DNA from: Methylobacterium sp. NEAU K | GTDB taxonomy: Bacteria > Pseudomonadota > Alphaproteobacteria > Rhizobiales > Beijerinckiaceae | DNA: 64,000 nt | Direction of reading: 5' to 3' | Assembly: GCF_030700285.1 (NCBI RefSeq) | Contig: NZ_JAUYZJ010000008.1 | Coordinates: 124,001-188,000 of the forward strand | Part shown: one piece after another, positions 46,360 through 56,384 of the stretch | Layout: each line of letters begins with the position of its first letter | How positions within the stretch are numbered: the stretch's first letter is position 1 | Translations under genes and position numbers: made by a program | Notes under the pieces: model-generated | Databases searched by the model: none | What the model was told of the DNA's origin: nothing | The model's input: the letters and a program-made list of their open reading frames with translations, nothing else

Positions 46360-47142
46360 ATGTCTTCCATCCGTCCCCTGCCCGCGCTGGTCCTGGCGCT
46401 GGGCCTCGTCGCCGCCCCGGCCCTCGCGCAGAACGCGGCTCCGCCCGCCGCGCCGTTCACGGACGCGCAGCGCGCCGGCATCGAGGCGATCGTGAAGGAT
46501 TACCTGATCAAGCACCCGGAGGTGCTCCAGGAGGCGCTGGCCGAGGCCGAGAAGCAGCAGGCCGAGACGCAGCGCCTCGCCCAGACCGCCGCCCTCAAGG
46601 AGGCCCGTGAGGCCCTCATGAACGGCCCGCACGACGTGGTGGCCGGCAACCCCGCGGGCGACGTCACGATGGTCGAGTTCTTCGACTACAATTGCGGGTA
46701 CTGCCGCAAGGCGCTCGGCGACGTGCAGGCGCTGATCAAGTCCGACCCGAAGCTGCGGGTCGTGATCAAGGACTTCCCGGTGCTGGGACCGGAATCGCTC
46801 CAGGCCAGCCAGGTCGCGATCGCCGTGCGCCAGCAGCTCAAGGGCGATAAGCTCTTCGAATTCCACCAGAAGCTGCTGGAGACGAAGGGCCGCGTAGACG
46901 GTGCCCGCGCGATCCAGGTCGCCAAGGACCTCGGCGCCGACACGGCCAAGCTGCAGAAGGACATGGCCTCCCCCGAGGTGAAGGCCGCGCTCAGCGAGAA
47001 CCGGGGCCTCGGCGACCGGCTCGGTCTGTCGGGCACCCCGGCCTTCATCATCGGCGACGAGGTGATCCCCGGTGCCGTCGGCGTCGACCCGATGCGCAAG
47101 ACCATCGCGGACGTGCGCCAGTGCGGCCACGCGTCCTGCTGA
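46360..47142 (+). CDS. DsbA-family thiol-disulfide oxidoreductase
   Basis: 260 residues. A signal peptide (PALVLALGLVAAPALAQNA) precedes a helical N-terminal extension (about 35-95; LIKHPEVLQEALAEAEKQQA) and a thioredoxin-fold domain. The redox motif is FFDYNCGYCRKAL (Cys-Gly-Tyr-Cys), and the cis-Pro is in GLSGTPAFIIGDE. It resembles the ScsC/BcfH-type DsbA-like proteins with an oligomerisation stalk, so it may be an isomerase or oxidase of the periplasm. It is at the head of the accB-accC-aat direction of transcription. Confidence 0.92.
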   Translation: MSSIRPLPALVLALGLVAAPALAQNAAPPAAPFTDAQRAGIEAIVKDYLIKHPEVLQEALAEAEKQQAETQRLAQTAALKEAREALMNGPHDVVAGNPAGDVTMVEFFDYNCGYCRKALGDVQALIKSDPKLRVVIKDFPVLGPESLQASQVAIAVRQQLKGDKLFEFHQKLLETKGRVDGARAIQVAKDLGADTAKLQKDMASPEVKAALSENRGLGDRLGLSGTPAFIIGDEVIPGAVGVDPMRKTIADVRQCGHASC

Positions 47143-47301
47143 GCCGAAGGGCCGGAGAGTTCCGCCGGCTGATGGCGGACCGCGCGGCCTTGTCGCGGCG
47201 GGCCGCCTTCGTCTAAGAGCCGCCAGCCGCGTGGCCATGGTCGCGTTCCAGCGCGAATGCCGGATGGACGGACCGCCATGTCGCGATACGAAGAAGGCCG
47301 G

Positions 47302-47772
47302 ATGCCAAAGAACGATCCCATCGACTCCGAGCTCGTGCGGGAGCTCGCCAACCTCGTCACCGAGACCGGCCTGTCCGAGATCGAGGTCGAGAAGGGCGAT
47401 CTGCGCATTCGCGTCGTGCGGCGGCTCGAGCCCGTGAACGTACAGGTCGCGGCGCCGGCCCCGGTTGCCGCCATGGCCGCGCCACAGCCGGCGCCGCCGA
47501 CCGGCGCCCTCGCGCCGGCCGAGCCGGCCCGCTCGCATCCCGGCTCGGTGCCCTCACCGATGGTCGGGACCGCCTACCTGCGTCCCTCGCCCGACGCCAA
47601 GTCCTTCGTCGACGTCGGCTCGCGGGTCGAGGTCGGCGACAAGCTGCTCCTCATCGAGGCGATGAAGACCTTTAACGAGATCGTGGCGCCCCACGCCGGC
47701 ACGGTCACCGCGATCTTCGTCGAGGACGGCCAGCCCGTCGAGTACGGCGAGGCCCTGCTCGTCATCGCCTAA
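47302..47772 (+). CDS. accB: Acetyl-CoA carboxylase biotin carboxyl carrier protein
   Basis: 156 residues from the ATG at 47302; an in-frame ATG lies 24 bp upstream. It carries biotin between the biotin carboxylase and carboxyltransferase halves of acetyl-CoA carboxylase, feeding malonyl-CoA to fatty-acid synthesis. After an N-terminal helical region and an Ala/Pro linker (about 55-90), the biotinyl domain contains the modified Lys in [16 protein letters not shown]. accC follows after 108 bp. Confidence 0.96.
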   Translation: MPKNDPIDSELVRELANLVTETGLSEIEVEKGDLRIRVVRRLEPVNVQVAAPAPVAAMAAPQPAPPTGALAPAEPARSHPGSVPSPMVGTAYLRPSPDAKSFVDVGSRVEVGDKLLLIEAMKTFNEIVAPHAGTVTAIFVEDGQPVEYGEALLVIA

Positions 47773-47880
47773 AGGCGACTTCCGCCGTATCGGGCTGAAT
47801 CGGCCCTGGAAAACGCCGCGCAACAAGAGGATAGGTCATCCAGCGCGGTCCGGTGATCGCCAGGATGCTCTAAAGGGCCG

Positions 47881-49233
47881 ATGTTCGACAAGATCCTGAT
47901 CGCGAACCGTGGTGAGATCGCCCTACGTATCCTGCGGGCGGCGAAGGAACTCGGTATCGCCACCGTGGCCGTCCACTCCACCGCCGACGCGGACGCCATG
48001 CACGTGCGGCTGGCCGACGAGAGCGTCTGCATCGGGCCGCCGGCCGCCCGGGACAGCTACCTCAACATCCCGTCGATCATCGCCGCCTGTGAGATCACCG
48101 GGGCGGATGCGGTGCATCCGGGCTACGGCTTCCTGTCCGAGAATGCCCGGTTCGCCGAGGTTCTGGCACATCACCAGATCGGCTTCATCGGTCCCAAGGC
48201 GCAGCACATCCGCACCATGGGCGACAAGATCGAGGCCAAGCGTACCGCGCTGAAGCTCGGCATCCCGTGCGTGCCGGGCTCCGAGGGCGGGGTCGAGGAT
48301 GCGCACGAGGCCAAACGGGTGGCAGCCGGGATCGGCTACCCCGTCCTGGTCAAGGCGGCGGCGGGAGGCGGCGGCCGCGGCATGAAGGTCGCGCGTTCCG
48401 AGGCCGAGCTGGAACAGGCCATCGGGATGGCCCGGTCCGAGGCCAAGGCCGCGTTCGGCGACGACGCGGTCTACCTCGAGAAGTACCTGGAGAAGCCGCG
48501 GCACATCGAGGTCCAGGTGCTCGGCGACGGGCGCGGCGGTGCCGTGCACTTGGCCGAGCGCGACTGCTCGCTCCAGCGCCGCCACCAGAAGGTCTGGGAA
48601 GAAGGCGGCTCGCCGGCACTGAACGAATCGATGCGCGCTGAGATCGGCGGCATCTGCGCCAACGCCATGAAGGAGCTCGGCTATCTCGGCGCCGGCACGG
48701 TCGAGTTCCTGTACGAGGATGGGCGGTTCTACTTCATCGAGATGAACACCCGCATCCAGGTGGAGCATCCCGTCACCGAGATGATCACCGGGATCGACCT
48801 GGTGATCGAGCAGATCCAGGTCGCCTCGGGCGGCCCGCTCTCGGTGACGCAGTCCGACATCAAGGTCGAGGGTCACGCCATCGAGTGCCGGATCAATGCC
48901 GAGCACCCGGAGACCTTCCGGCCATCGCCGGGGCAGATCACTCATTACCACACCCCCGGGGGCCTCGGGGTGCGGGTCGATTCGGCGGCATTCCAGGGCT
49001 ACCGCATTCCGCCGCACTACGATTCGCTGATCGGCAAGCTGATCGTTCACGGGCGCACCCGCAACGAGTGCCTGATGCGCCTGCGCCGGGCGCTCGACGA
49101 GTTCGTGATCGACGGCATCGACACCACGCTGCCGCTGTTCCGCACCCTGGTCCGCAATCCGGACGTCCAGAACGGAATCTATGACATCCACTGGCTCGAA
49201 CATTTCCTGGAAGACGGGGGCATGAAGGCCTGA
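47881..49233 (+). CDS. accC: Acetyl-CoA carboxylase biotin carboxylase
   Basis: 450 residues, standard length. It carboxylates biotin on AccB using ATP and bicarbonate. The N-terminal domain is [20 protein letters not shown]. The ATP-grasp glycine loop is [21 protein letters not shown]/bicarbonate residues are in [15 protein letters not shown] and [22 protein letters not shown] and HIECQ-like features are intact. A ribosome-binding AAGGG sits just before the ATG. It is co-oriented with accB and aat. Confidence 0.97.
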   Translation: MFDKILIANRGEIALRILRAAKELGIATVAVHSTADADAMHVRLADESVCIGPPAARDSYLNIPSIIAACEITGADAVHPGYGFLSENARFAEVLAHHQIGFIGPKAQHIRTMGDKIEAKRTALKLGIPCVPGSEGGVEDAHEAKRVAAGIGYPVLVKAAAGGGGRGMKVARSEAELEQAIGMARSEAKAAFGDDAVYLEKYLEKPRHIEVQVLGDGRGGAVHLAERDCSLQRRHQKVWEEGGSPALNESMRAEIGGICANAMKELGYLGAGTVEFLYEDGRFYFIEMNTRIQVEHPVTEMITGIDLVIEQIQVASGGPLSVTQSDIKVEGHAIECRINAEHPETFRPSPGQITHYHTPGGLGVRVDSAAFQGYRIPPHYDSLIGKLIVHGRTRNECLMRLRRALDEFVIDGIDTTLPLFRTLVRNPDVQNGIYDIHWLEHFLEDGGMKA

Positions 49234-49452
49234 TTCCAGGCTGAGCGGCCTGTCGCGCGCTGCGCTGCCGATGGAGTCCCGCGGAATCGCGAAACCCGCC
49301 GCGCGCCCGGGCCCATGCCAGCGTAACCTGCCGCGCGGGTCTGGAACCCGGGATGCCGCAGGCCACTTGACCGCCCGACCCGACCGGGCTTGCGGCGATC
49401 ATGGCAGGCGCAGGCCCTGGTATTCGGACCGGACGCGCGCGACACTCGACCC

Positions 49453-50136
49453 ATGCACGATTCCAGCCGCGTGGACATCACCCCCGAGATCCTGCTGAAG
49501 GCCTACGCGGCGGGCATCTTCCCGATGGCCGAGGACGCGAGCGATCCGACCCTGTACTGGGTTGAGCCGCGGGCGCGCGGAGTCCTGCCCCTGGACGGGT
49601 TCCGAGTGCCCCGCCGCCTCGCCCGCACCGTTCGGGCCGACCAGTTCGAGGTCCGGTGCGATACGGATTTCGACGGGGTGATCGCCGGCTGCGCCGCCCC
49701 CCGTCGGGACAGCGAGCGGACCTGGATCAACGGACGCATCCGCGAACTCTATGGCGCGCTCTTCGACCTCGGGCACGTCCACACCGTCGAGGTCTATGCG
49801 GGCGAGCCGCGGCGCCTCGTGGGCGGCCTCTACGGCGTCTCGCTGGGTGCCGTCTTCTTCGGTGAGAGCATGTTCCACGAGGTTCGCGACGCCTCGAAGG
49901 TCGCCCTCGTTCACCTGATGGGGCGCCTCCGGGCCGGGCGTTACCGGCTCGCCGACACACAGTTCGTGACCGAGCACCTCACCCAGTTCGGGGCGGAGGA
50001 ACTGCCCCGGCACGTCTACAAGCGGCGTCTCGCCGACGCCCTCGATCGGGTCGCCGACTGGAACGTGTGGCCGGGCGATGGATCCGTCTCGGGGGCGCAG
50101 GTGTTGGCGGCGCTGGGCAACGTCGACGGAATCTGA
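49453..50136 (+). CDS. aat: Leucyl/phenylalanyl-tRNA-protein transferase
   Basis: 227 residues from the ATG at 49453 (the frame is open to 49390). It adds Leu or Phe to proteins with N-terminal Arg or Lys, tagging them for ClpAP via the N-end rule. Family motifs: [75 protein letters not shown] and [20 protein letters not shown]. It commonly follows accC in alphaproteobacteria and is convergent with DUF2155. Confidence 0.95.
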   Translation: MHDSSRVDITPEILLKAYAAGIFPMAEDASDPTLYWVEPRARGVLPLDGFRVPRRLARTVRADQFEVRCDTDFDGVIAGCAAPRRDSERTWINGRIRELYGALFDLGHVHTVEVYAGEPRRLVGGLYGVSLGAVFFGESMFHEVRDASKVALVHLMGRLRAGRYRLADTQFVTEHLTQFGAEELPRHVYKRRLADALDRVADWNVWPGDGSVSGAQVLAALGNVDGI

Positions 50137-50270
50137 AAGCCTGGGTGGCCGCGTGATCTGCGGTCGAACGACGCTCACGATGAACGGACGCCCGGTTCTG
50201 GTCGCTCATCCTGCGGTGCCGACCCGTAGCCGGGGCTCGGAAAGCCCTTGTCAGACAGGCGTTCCCGCCC

Positions 50271-50924
50271 TCAGCGGAAGAGCGCGTCGAACAGGTTCTG
50301 CGGCTGCGGGGGGGGCGGGGCCGGCGCCGGTCCCTCGTTCGAGGGGAAGAACTTGCGCGAGGGCTTCTGGCGCGGCTGTACCGGTACCCCGCGCGGCGCC
50401 TCCACGTCGACCTGTCCAGCGGAATTGACCTGCTGCGCGGTCTTGGTCGCATCCTTGCCGGGCCGCTTCGCCTTCTCGGGCTTGGCCGCGACCGCGGGGA
50501 TGTCCTCCTGCTCCTTGGCCTCGGCGATCACGTCGCTGCCGCCTTTGCAGTCGACCAGCCAGACGTCGTAGATCGGGTGCTCGATCGCGTGCAGGCCGGG
50601 GCTGGAAGCGAACATCCAGCCGGTGAAGATGCGGCGGTACTTGTTGTCCAGCGTCACCTCGTCGACCTCGAGGAACGCCGTGGTCTTGGCGCTCTCGGTC
50701 GGCGGTCTCGTGTAGCAGACGCGCGGCGTCAGCTGCAGAGCGCCGAACTGCACGGTCTCGTCGACCGCGACCTCGAAGGAGACGATGCGGCCGGTGATCT
50801 TGTCGAGCCCGGAGAAGACCGCGGTCGGGTTCTTGATCTTGTCGGCCGCGGCCGGCCCGACGCAGAGGGCGAGCGCGAGGCACGGGGCGAGCGCGAGACG
50901 TGCAAGGGCTATGGTGCGGCTCAA
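50271..50924 (-). CDS. Exported DUF2155 protein
   Basis: 217 residues from a TTG at 50922-50924 preceded by AGGGG; longer in-frame extensions are not signal-like. The signal peptide ends near GPAAADK. The DUF2155 domain (about 30-140) contains ITGRIVSFEVAVDETVQFGA, PRVCYTRPPTESAKTTAFLE and FTGWMFASSPGLHAIEHPIY. The C-terminal third is Lys/Pro-rich and low complexity. It lies 128 bp after the NDUFA12-family gene on the same strand, a conserved pairing; function is unknown. Confidence 0.85.
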   Translation of the reverse strand: MSRTIALARLALAPCLALALCVGPAAADKIKNPTAVFSGLDKITGRIVSFEVAVDETVQFGALQLTPRVCYTRPPTESAKTTAFLEVDEVTLDNKYRRIFTGWMFASSPGLHAIEHPIYDVWLVDCKGGSDVIAEAKEQEDIPAVAAKPEKAKRPGKDATKTAQQVNSAGQVDVEAPRGVPVQPRQKPSRKFFPSNEGPAPAPPPPQPQNLFDALFR

Positions 50925-51052
50925 GGCTCGGACCCCTAGACGAGGGAGGCCGGTCGCGCCGTCAGGTGCGCGGCGGTCGGGTAGGATTGCCGTCACTTGA
51001 ACACCGGAACGGTGGCGGCAAAAGGGCGCCGCCGGGTCGTGAAGCCGTCGCC

Positions 51053-51469
51053 CTATTCGCCAGGCGTCCAGGAGACATAGTCGCCGGTCGCCGCCGGACG
51101 GGAGCCCCAGGACAGCTGCGAGCCCTGCGGCCGGTACGCGTTCGCGGTGCCGGTCTGGTTCTCGACATGCGGCTGCTGCCACGGGTACGGCTTGTAGTCT
51201 TCCTCGCTCGGGGCGACATCGACGTTGTGGCAGAGCCAGCCACGCCAGCCCGGGGGCACCTTCGAGGCGTCGGCGTAGCCATTATAGACCACCCAGCGCC
51301 GCTCCGACCCGACCGAGCGGTCGATCAGCGCGCCTTCCGCCTTGTAGTACTTGTTACCGAACTCGTCCTCGCCGACGAAGATGCCGGTGCGCGCGGTCTG
51401 GAGCGCCAGCGAGACGGTCTGGCCGTTCCACCACGTGAAGACGCGCAGCAAAGTGTCTTTCAGCGCCAT
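51053..51469 (-). CDS. NDUFA12-family complex I accessory subunit
   Basis: 138 residues from the ATG at 51467-51469. The family signature is FVGEDEFGNKYYKAEGA...ERRWVVYNGYADASKVPPGW RGWL-type text, here ADASKVPPGWRGWLCH, with the C-terminal PWQQPHVENQTGTANAY motif. In alphaproteobacteria this subunit (B17.2-like) supplements the 14 core subunits of NADH:ubiquinone oxidoreductase at the inner membrane and is shared with mitochondria. It is divergent from nrdJ across a long regulatory region. Confidence 0.95.
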   Translation of the reverse strand: MALKDTLLRVFTWWNGQTVSLALQTARTGIFVGEDEFGNKYYKAEGALIDRSVGSERRWVVYNGYADASKVPPGWRGWLCHNVDVAPSEEDYKPYPWQQPHVENQTGTANAYRPQGSQLSWGSRPAATGDYVSWTPGE

Positions 51470-51988
51470 CGCCGGTCCCGATGTCGTGCCGCGCCGCAAG
51501 GGGGGCGCTTCGTGTGGCCGTTATGGTGAGCGCGCGCCGCCGAGTCCAGCGGGCTCGACCGAAGTGTCGCCACGCCGCAACGCTCCGGCCGGACATCCGG
51601 CCGTTTTTGCGCGTGGCGGAAACCCCGCTCTCCCCACGGCTGTGAACTTAAAATTTTGCCGATCCGAATCCCGAAAGCCGGAAGGGCACTTATCCGGGTC
51701 GCCAGGGATATCCACAGGCTTTTGCGGGCCGGCACAACATCTAGCGTGGAACCGGACCACAGAACACCACTTGTTGACGTGAGGGCGGTGGCGGCAGTAG
51801 TGTCACTGCATCGGTCGTGCCCCCCTGGGTTGGTGCGTTTCGGCAGGTTCGACCGTTCCTAATTCACGTTTGCGGTTCCGACGCGTGTCCGTTTCTCGGG
51901 CGCAACCGGATCCGACCCCATCATCGGGAACAGCCCCCGCCGCGCGCGGGGCCGGGACCGTCGTGTCCTGTCGGGAGAGGTGTGTTTC
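51470..51988. other. 519-bp regulatory region between the NDUFA12 gene and nrdJ
   Basis: No gene is recognised. An A+T-rich patch around 51640-51660 (AACTTAAAATTTTG) and a TATCCACAG near 51708-51718 (DnaA-box-like) precede two NrdR-like boxes. I looked for a cobalamin riboswitch (B12 box) because NrdJ needs adenosylcobalamin and did not find one. A G+C palindrome CCCCCGCCGCGCGCGGGG lies near 51935-51953. Confidence 0.5.
51732..51779. promoter_or_regulatory. Two NrdR-like boxes upstream of nrdJ
   Basis: The box at 51732-51747 reads GCACAACATCTAGCGT, matching 12 of 16 positions of the NrdR consensus (aCACwAtATaTwGtgt). A weaker partner lies at 51764-51779 (ACACCACTTGTTGACG). Their starts are exactly 32 bp apart, about three helical turns, the spacing typical of paired NrdR sites. 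NrdR is the ATP/dATP-sensing repressor of ribonucleotide reductase genes. Confidence 0.65.
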
Positions 51989-54900
51989 ATGCGGTTCGAG
52001 CGTCGCTACACCACGGCCGGACAATCGCCCTACGCCGGCATTCCGTTCCGCAAGGCCCTGAGCGAGATCCGCAATCCCGACGGGTCGGTGGTGTTTCGTC
52101 TCGACGGCATCGACGTGCCCGAGAGCTGGAGCCAGGTCGCCAGCGACGTGCTGGCCCAGAAGTACTTCCGCAAGGCCGGCGTGCCCGCCCGCCTCAGGAA
52201 GGTCGAGGAGAACGACGTCCCGTCCTTCCTGTGGCGCTCGGTGGCTGACGAGGCCGCGCTGAGCGAGCTTCCGGAGGAGGAGCGGATCGGTTCCGAGACC
52301 TCCGCCACGCAGGTCTTCGACCGGCTCGCTGGCTGCTGGACCTACTGGGGCTGGAAGGGGGGATATTTCACTTCGGAAGAGGACGCCGCCGCGTTCCTCG
52401 ACGAGTTGCGCTTCATGCTCGCCCGGCAGATGGTGGCTCCGAACTCGCCGCAATGGTTCAACACCGGCCTGCATTGGGCCTACGGGATCGACGGGCCGAG
52501 CCAGGGCCACTTCTACTGCGACTACCGTACCGGTGAGCTGACGCGCTCGGCTTCGAGCTACGAGCACCCGCAGCCCCATGCCTGCTTCATCCAGGGCGTT
52601 CAGGACGACCTCGTCAACGAGGGCGGCATCATGGACCTGTGGGTGCGGGAAGCCCGCCTGTTCAAGTACGGCTCCGGCACCGGCTCAAACTTCTCCGCCC
52701 TGCGCGGGGAGAGCGAGAAGCTCGGCGGCGGCGGCAAATCGTCGGGCCTGATGAGCTTCCTCAAGATCGGTGACCGGGCGGCCGGGGCGATCAAGTCGGG
52801 TGGCACCACCCGCCGGGCGGCCAAGATGGTCATCGTCGATATCGACCACCCCGATATCGAGGCCTTCATCGACTGGAAGGTGAAGGAGGAGCAGAAGGTC
52901 GCCGCGCTCGTGACCGGCTCGAAGGTCGTCTCGAAACACCTGGGCCTGGTGATGAAGGCCTGCACCCAGTGCGAGGCGGAAGGCGACGCCTGCTTCGACC
53001 CGGAGCGCAACCCGGCCCTGAAGCGCGAGATCCGCGCGGCCCGGAAGGCCTCCGTGCCGGACGCCTACATCAAGCGCGTCGTCCAGTTCGCCCGACAGGG
53101 CTTCACCAAGATCGACTTCCCCGTTTACGACACCGACTGGGATTCCGAAGCTTACCTCACGGTTTCCGGCCAGAACTCCAACAACTCCGTTTCGCTCACG
53201 GACGATTTCCTGCGCGCGGTGGATGCCGGTGCCGACTGGCACCTGACCCACCGCACCACCGGCAAGGTCGCCAAGACCATCCCGGCGCGCGACTTGTGGG
53301 AGAAGATCGGCGAGGCCGCCTGGGCCTCGGCCGACCCGGGCCTGCACTTCAACACCACGATGAACGACTGGCACACCTGCCCGGCGGGCGGGCGGATCCG
53401 GGCCTCGAACCCGTGCTCCGAGTACATGTTCCTCGACGACACGGCCTGCAATCTCGCGTCGGCCAACCTGCTGACGATGTACGACCGTCAGTCCAAGCGC
53501 TTCGATGTCGAGGCATTCGAGCACCTGAACCGCCTCTGGACGGTGGTGCTCGAGATCTCGGTGATGATGGCGCAGTTCCCGTCGAAGGAGATCGCGGAGC
53601 TGTCCTACCGCTACCGCACCCTCGGGCTCGGCTACGCCAACATCGGCGGTCTGCTGATGACCATGGGCCTGCCTTACGATTCGCATGAGGGCCGCGCGCT
53701 CGCCGGCGCGCTCACCGCGATCATGACCGGCGTGGCCTACGCCACCTCGGCCGAGATGGCCAAGGAGCTCGGCCCGTTCGCTGCCTATGACGACAATGCC
53801 GACGCGATGCTGAAGGTGATCCGCAATCACCGCCGCGCCGCCCATGGCGAGGCCGAGGGCTACGAGTTCCTCAGCATCGCTCCGGTGCCGCTGGACCACG
53901 CCAACATCCCGCAGGCCGATCTCGGCGCCCATGCCCGTGCGGCCTGGGACCGGGCGCTCGAACTGGGCGAGGCGCACGGCTATCGCAACGCCCAGGCGAC
54001 CGTGATCGCGCCCACCGGCACGATCGGCCTCGTGATGGATTGCGACACCACCGGCATCGAGCCGGACTTCGCCCTGGTTAAGTTCAAGAAGCTCGCCGGC
54101 GGCGGCTACTTCAAGATCATCAACCAGGCTGCCCCCGATGCCCTCCGCGCCCTCGGCTACCGCGAATCCGAGATCGCCGAGATCGAGGCCTACGCGGTCG
54201 GCCACGGCTCGATGGGCCAGGCCCCGGCGATCAACCCGACGACGCTGCGCGCCAAGGGTTTTTCCGACGACAAGATCGCCGCGGTGGAGAAGGGTCTGAA
54301 ATCCGCCTTCGACATCAAGTTCGTGTTCAACCGCTGGACGCTCGGCGATGACTTCCTCGTCCAGACCCTCAAGGTCCCGGCCGAGAAGCTGTCCGATCCG
54401 ACCTTCGAACTGCTGCCGTTCCTGGGCTTCACCAAGAGAGACATCGAGGCGGCCAATACCCATATCTGCGGGGCCATGACCCTGGAGGGCGCGCCGGGCC
54501 TGAAGGCCGAGCATTACCCGGTGTTCGACTGCGCCAACCCGTGCGGCCGTATCGGCAAGCGCTACCTCTCGGTGGAGAGCCACATCCGCATGATGGCGGC
54601 GGCCCAGCCGTTCATCTCGGGCGCGATCTCCAAGACCATCAACATGCCCAACGACGCCACAGTCGAGGATTGCAAGGCCGCCTACCGCCTGTCCTGGACC
54701 CTGGCGCTCAAGGCGAACGCCCTCTACCGGGACGGGTCGAAGCTGTCGCAGCCGCTCAACGCCGCCCTGATCGCCGATGAGGAGGACGAGGCTGAGGACG
54801 CCCTGGAGGCGGTTCTGCAGGCCCCGGCCGCGGCCCGGGCCGCCCAGGTCGCCGAGAAGATCGTCGAGCGGGTGATCGAGCGTGTCGAGCGCATCCGCTC

Positions 54901-55723
54901 CCGCGAGAAGCTGCCCGCCCGGCGCAAGGGCTATACCCAGAAGGCGGTGGTGGGCGGCCACAAGGTCTACCTGCGCACCGGCGAGTATGACGATGGGCGC
55001 CTCGGCGAGATCTTCATCGACATGCACAAGGAGGGCGCGACCTTCCGGAGCCTGATGAACAACTTCGCCATCGCGATTTCGCTCGGCCTCCAGTACGGCG
55101 TGCCACTGGAGGAGTATGTCGAGGCGTTCACCTTCACCCGGTTCGAGCCGGCCGGCTTCGTGCAGGGCAACGACGCGATTAAGAACGCGACCTCGCTCCT
55201 CGACTACGTGTTCCGGGAGCTCGCGGTCTCGTATCTCGGCCGCGCCGACCTCGCCCATGTCAGCCCCGCCGAGATCGGCGGCACGGTGATCGGCGGCGGC
55301 GAGGCGGGGGACACGACCCGCGAGGGCCCCAAGCCCGCCGCGGCCTCCTCGGTCGTCTCGCGCGGCCTGCTGCGCGGCTCGGCCGATCGCCTGACCCTGA
55401 TCCAGGGCGGCCCGGCCGGTGTCACGGTCGGCGTCGGAGCCCCGAGCGCCGGCCAGACCACCCAGGCCGGCGGAACGATCCATGCGATCCGCGGCGCAGC
55501 GGCACTGAAGGCGGAGCCACGGGACGAAAGACTTGATGAAGTCAGCTTCGGCTTCTCTCCGCCCGACTTGAGCCGCGCCGAGTCGATCGCCTCTCGGCGT
55601 GCGGAGGCAAAGCTCAAGGGTTACGTTGGTGAGGCGTGTCCGGAATGCGCCAACTTCACAATGGTGCGGAATGGGACATGCTTGAAATGTGACACTTGCG
55701 GGTCCACGACCGGATGCTCGTAG
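51989..55723 (+). CDS. nrdJ: Adenosylcobalamin-dependent ribonucleotide reductase (class II)
   Basis: 1244 residues from the ATG at 51989 (GGAGAGG upstream; an in-frame ATG lies 9 bp earlier). It makes deoxyribonucleotides using adenosylcobalamin, so no oxygen or separate radical subunit is needed. Motifs include [20 protein letters not shown] (active-site Cys and radical region, about 473-490), [20 protein letters not shown] and NANGVPY-type nucleotide loops. A C-terminal zinc-like ribbon ([20 protein letters not shown] plus CGSTTGC) carries the redox Cys relay. Its last about 70 codons use far more A/T-ending codons than the rest. Confidence 0.96.
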   Translation: MRFERRYTTAGQSPYAGIPFRKALSEIRNPDGSVVFRLDGIDVPESWSQVASDVLAQKYFRKAGVPARLRKVEENDVPSFLWRSVADEAALSELPEEERIGSETSATQVFDRLAGCWTYWGWKGGYFTSEEDAAAFLDELRFMLARQMVAPNSPQWFNTGLHWAYGIDGPSQGHFYCDYRTGELTRSASSYEHPQPHACFIQGVQDDLVNEGGIMDLWVREARLFKYGSGTGSNFSALRGESEKLGGGGKSSGLMSFLKIGDRAAGAIKSGGTTRRAAKMVIVDIDHPDIEAFIDWKVKEEQKVAALVTGSKVVSKHLGLVMKACTQCEAEGDACFDPERNPALKREIRAARKASVPDAYIKRVVQFARQGFTKIDFPVYDTDWDSEAYLTVSGQNSNNSVSLTDDFLRAVDAGADWHLTHRTTGKVAKTIPARDLWEKIGEAAWASADPGLHFNTTMNDWHTCPAGGRIRASNPCSEYMFLDDTACNLASANLLTMYDRQSKRFDVEAFEHLNRLWTVVLEISVMMAQFPSKEIAELSYRYRTLGLGYANIGGLLMTMGLPYDSHEGRALAGALTAIMTGVAYATSAEMAKELGPFAAYDDNADAMLKVIRNHRRAAHGEAEGYEFLSIAPVPLDHANIPQADLGAHARAAWDRALELGEAHGYRNAQATVIAPTGTIGLVMDCDTTGIEPDFALVKFKKLAGGGYFKIINQAAPDALRALGYRESEIAEIEAYAVGHGSMGQAPAINPTTLRAKGFSDDKIAAVEKGLKSAFDIKFVFNRWTLGDDFLVQTLKVPAEKLSDPTFELLPFLGFTKRDIEAANTHICGAMTLEGAPGLKAEHYPVFDCANPCGRIGKRYLSVESHIRMMAAAQPFISGAISKTINMPNDATVEDCKAAYRLSWTLALKANALYRDGSKLSQPLNAALIADEEDEAEDALEAVLQAPAAARAAQVAEKIVERVIERVERIRSREKLPARRKGYTQKAVVGGHKVYLRTGEYDDGRLGEIFIDMHKEGATFRSLMNNFAIAISLGLQYGVPLEEYVEAFTFTRFEPAGFVQGNDAIKNATSLLDYVFRELAVSYLGRADLAHVSPAEIGGTVIGGGEAGDTTREGPKPAAASSVVSRGLLRGSADRLTLIQGGPAGVTVGVGAPSAGQTTQAGGTIHAIRGAAALKAEPRDERLDEVSFGFSPPDLSRAESIASRRAEAKLKGYVGEACPECANFTMVRNGTCLKCDTCGSTTGCS

Positions 55724-55752
55724 GAAGCGATGCCCGAAGTGATGTAACTGAC

Positions 55753-55843
55753 AGGGAAGTTTGGACCTAAGAAGAGGGAAGATTGGGCCCTCGTTATAGG
55801 GAAGTTTGGGCCCAATCAGTGTTGTAGAGGGAAGTTTTGCCCC
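55753..55843. repeat. Four-copy 16-bp direct repeat downstream of nrdJ
   Basis: Units start at 55753, 55775, 55798 and 55828: AGGGAAGTTTGGACCT, AGGGAAGATTGGGCCC, AGGGAAGTTTGGGCCC and AGGGAAGTTTTGCCCC. Spacings are 22, 23 and 30 bp, so roughly two then three helical turns. The array begins 30 bp after the nrdJ stop and ends 12 bp before a strong hairpin. Each unit carries a GGGCCC-like half that can pair with itself. It is not CRISPR-like because unit and spacer lengths are too short. Confidence 0.75.
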
Positions 55844-55854
55844 TTTTGGCAGCC

Positions 55855-55884
55855 ATGTGGTCCGTCCAATAGGATGGACCACAT
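55855..55884. other. 13-bp inverted repeat (strong hairpin)
   Basis: ATGTGGTCCGTCC (55855-55867) pairs with GGATGGACCACAT (55872-55884) over a 4-nt loop AATA, with one G-T wobble. There is no T-run. It could be a protein-binding palindrome, an element terminus, or the nrdJ transcript end. Confidence 0.7.
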
Positions 55885-55998
55885 GCAACAAAGTCAAAGC
55901 TCTAGACTAATATAGTAGCTAGCGGCTGATCCTGGAATTAAAATAGAATAGTTTGGCTGTTGCGGATGGTGTGTTTGCTTGTTCGCCACCGCTTTTAT

Positions 55999-56024
55999 CT
56001 GCGCCCGTAAGTCACCGGGCGCAG
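55999..56024. other. 9-bp perfect inverted repeat
   Basis: CTGCGCCCG (55999-56007) and CGGGCGCAG (56016-56024) flank an 8-nt loop. It is a possible hairpin or operator in the gene-poor stretch before the defence operon. No T-run is present. Confidence 0.5.
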
Positions 56025-56133
56025 AAAGTAGCAGAGTCTAGTAGCGCAATGGCCTGGCTCGGGGTCCGCTAAGGGTAAGATTGTTCTAGGCGGCAGTCAT
56101 TTCACAGGCGGCGTACTGGCTAGAGCTAAATAT

Positions 56134-56283
56134 TTGTCTGTTGGCATCGTGAATTCTTCAAAGTGCGAGGGCGCTTTCGCGATAGTCACATTTGCCCGCC
56201 CTCCGCTACCCAACGATGCAATGGAACGGGCGACGAAGTTCGGTTCTATCAAGCATCAAATTCGGCAAACTCAAACTTCGTAA
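56134..56283 (+). CDS. Doubtful short ORF or gene remnant
   Basis: The frame is open from 56032 to a TAA at 56281-56283 (84 codons), but the only starts are TTG (56134) and GTG (56149), giving 49 or 44 residues. The peptide includes SVGIVNSSKCEGAFAIVTFA and RPPLPNDAMERATKFGSIKH. It does not look random for a region of middling G+C content, yet no family is recognised and there is no convincing ribosome-binding site. It may be the 3' end of a gene lost when the island formed. Confidence 0.25.
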   Translation: MSVGIVNSSKCEGAFAIVTFARPPLPNDAMERATKFGSIKHQIRQTQTS

Positions 56284-56384
56284 GAATGCGAAATATCGGC
56301 CGGCCCACCCAAAGCCTGGTAAACAAGACTAAATAGAACAAAACGTGAAAGCTTGGCCGTAAGGAAGAAGGTCACATCTACCGA

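Noticed and set aside
51780..51988. Possible cobalamin riboswitch before nrdJ
   Set aside because: No B12-box-like sequence or typical multi-stem layout was found.
55753..55843. CRISPR array
   Set aside because: Repeat units are 16 bp with 6-14 bp gaps and imperfect; CRISPR repeats and spacers are longer and no cas gene is present.
52685..55897. 1070-codon minus-strand ORF opposite nrdJ
   Set aside because: Antisense shadow of nrdJ; no domain is recognisable and the sense frame is a clear class II reductase.
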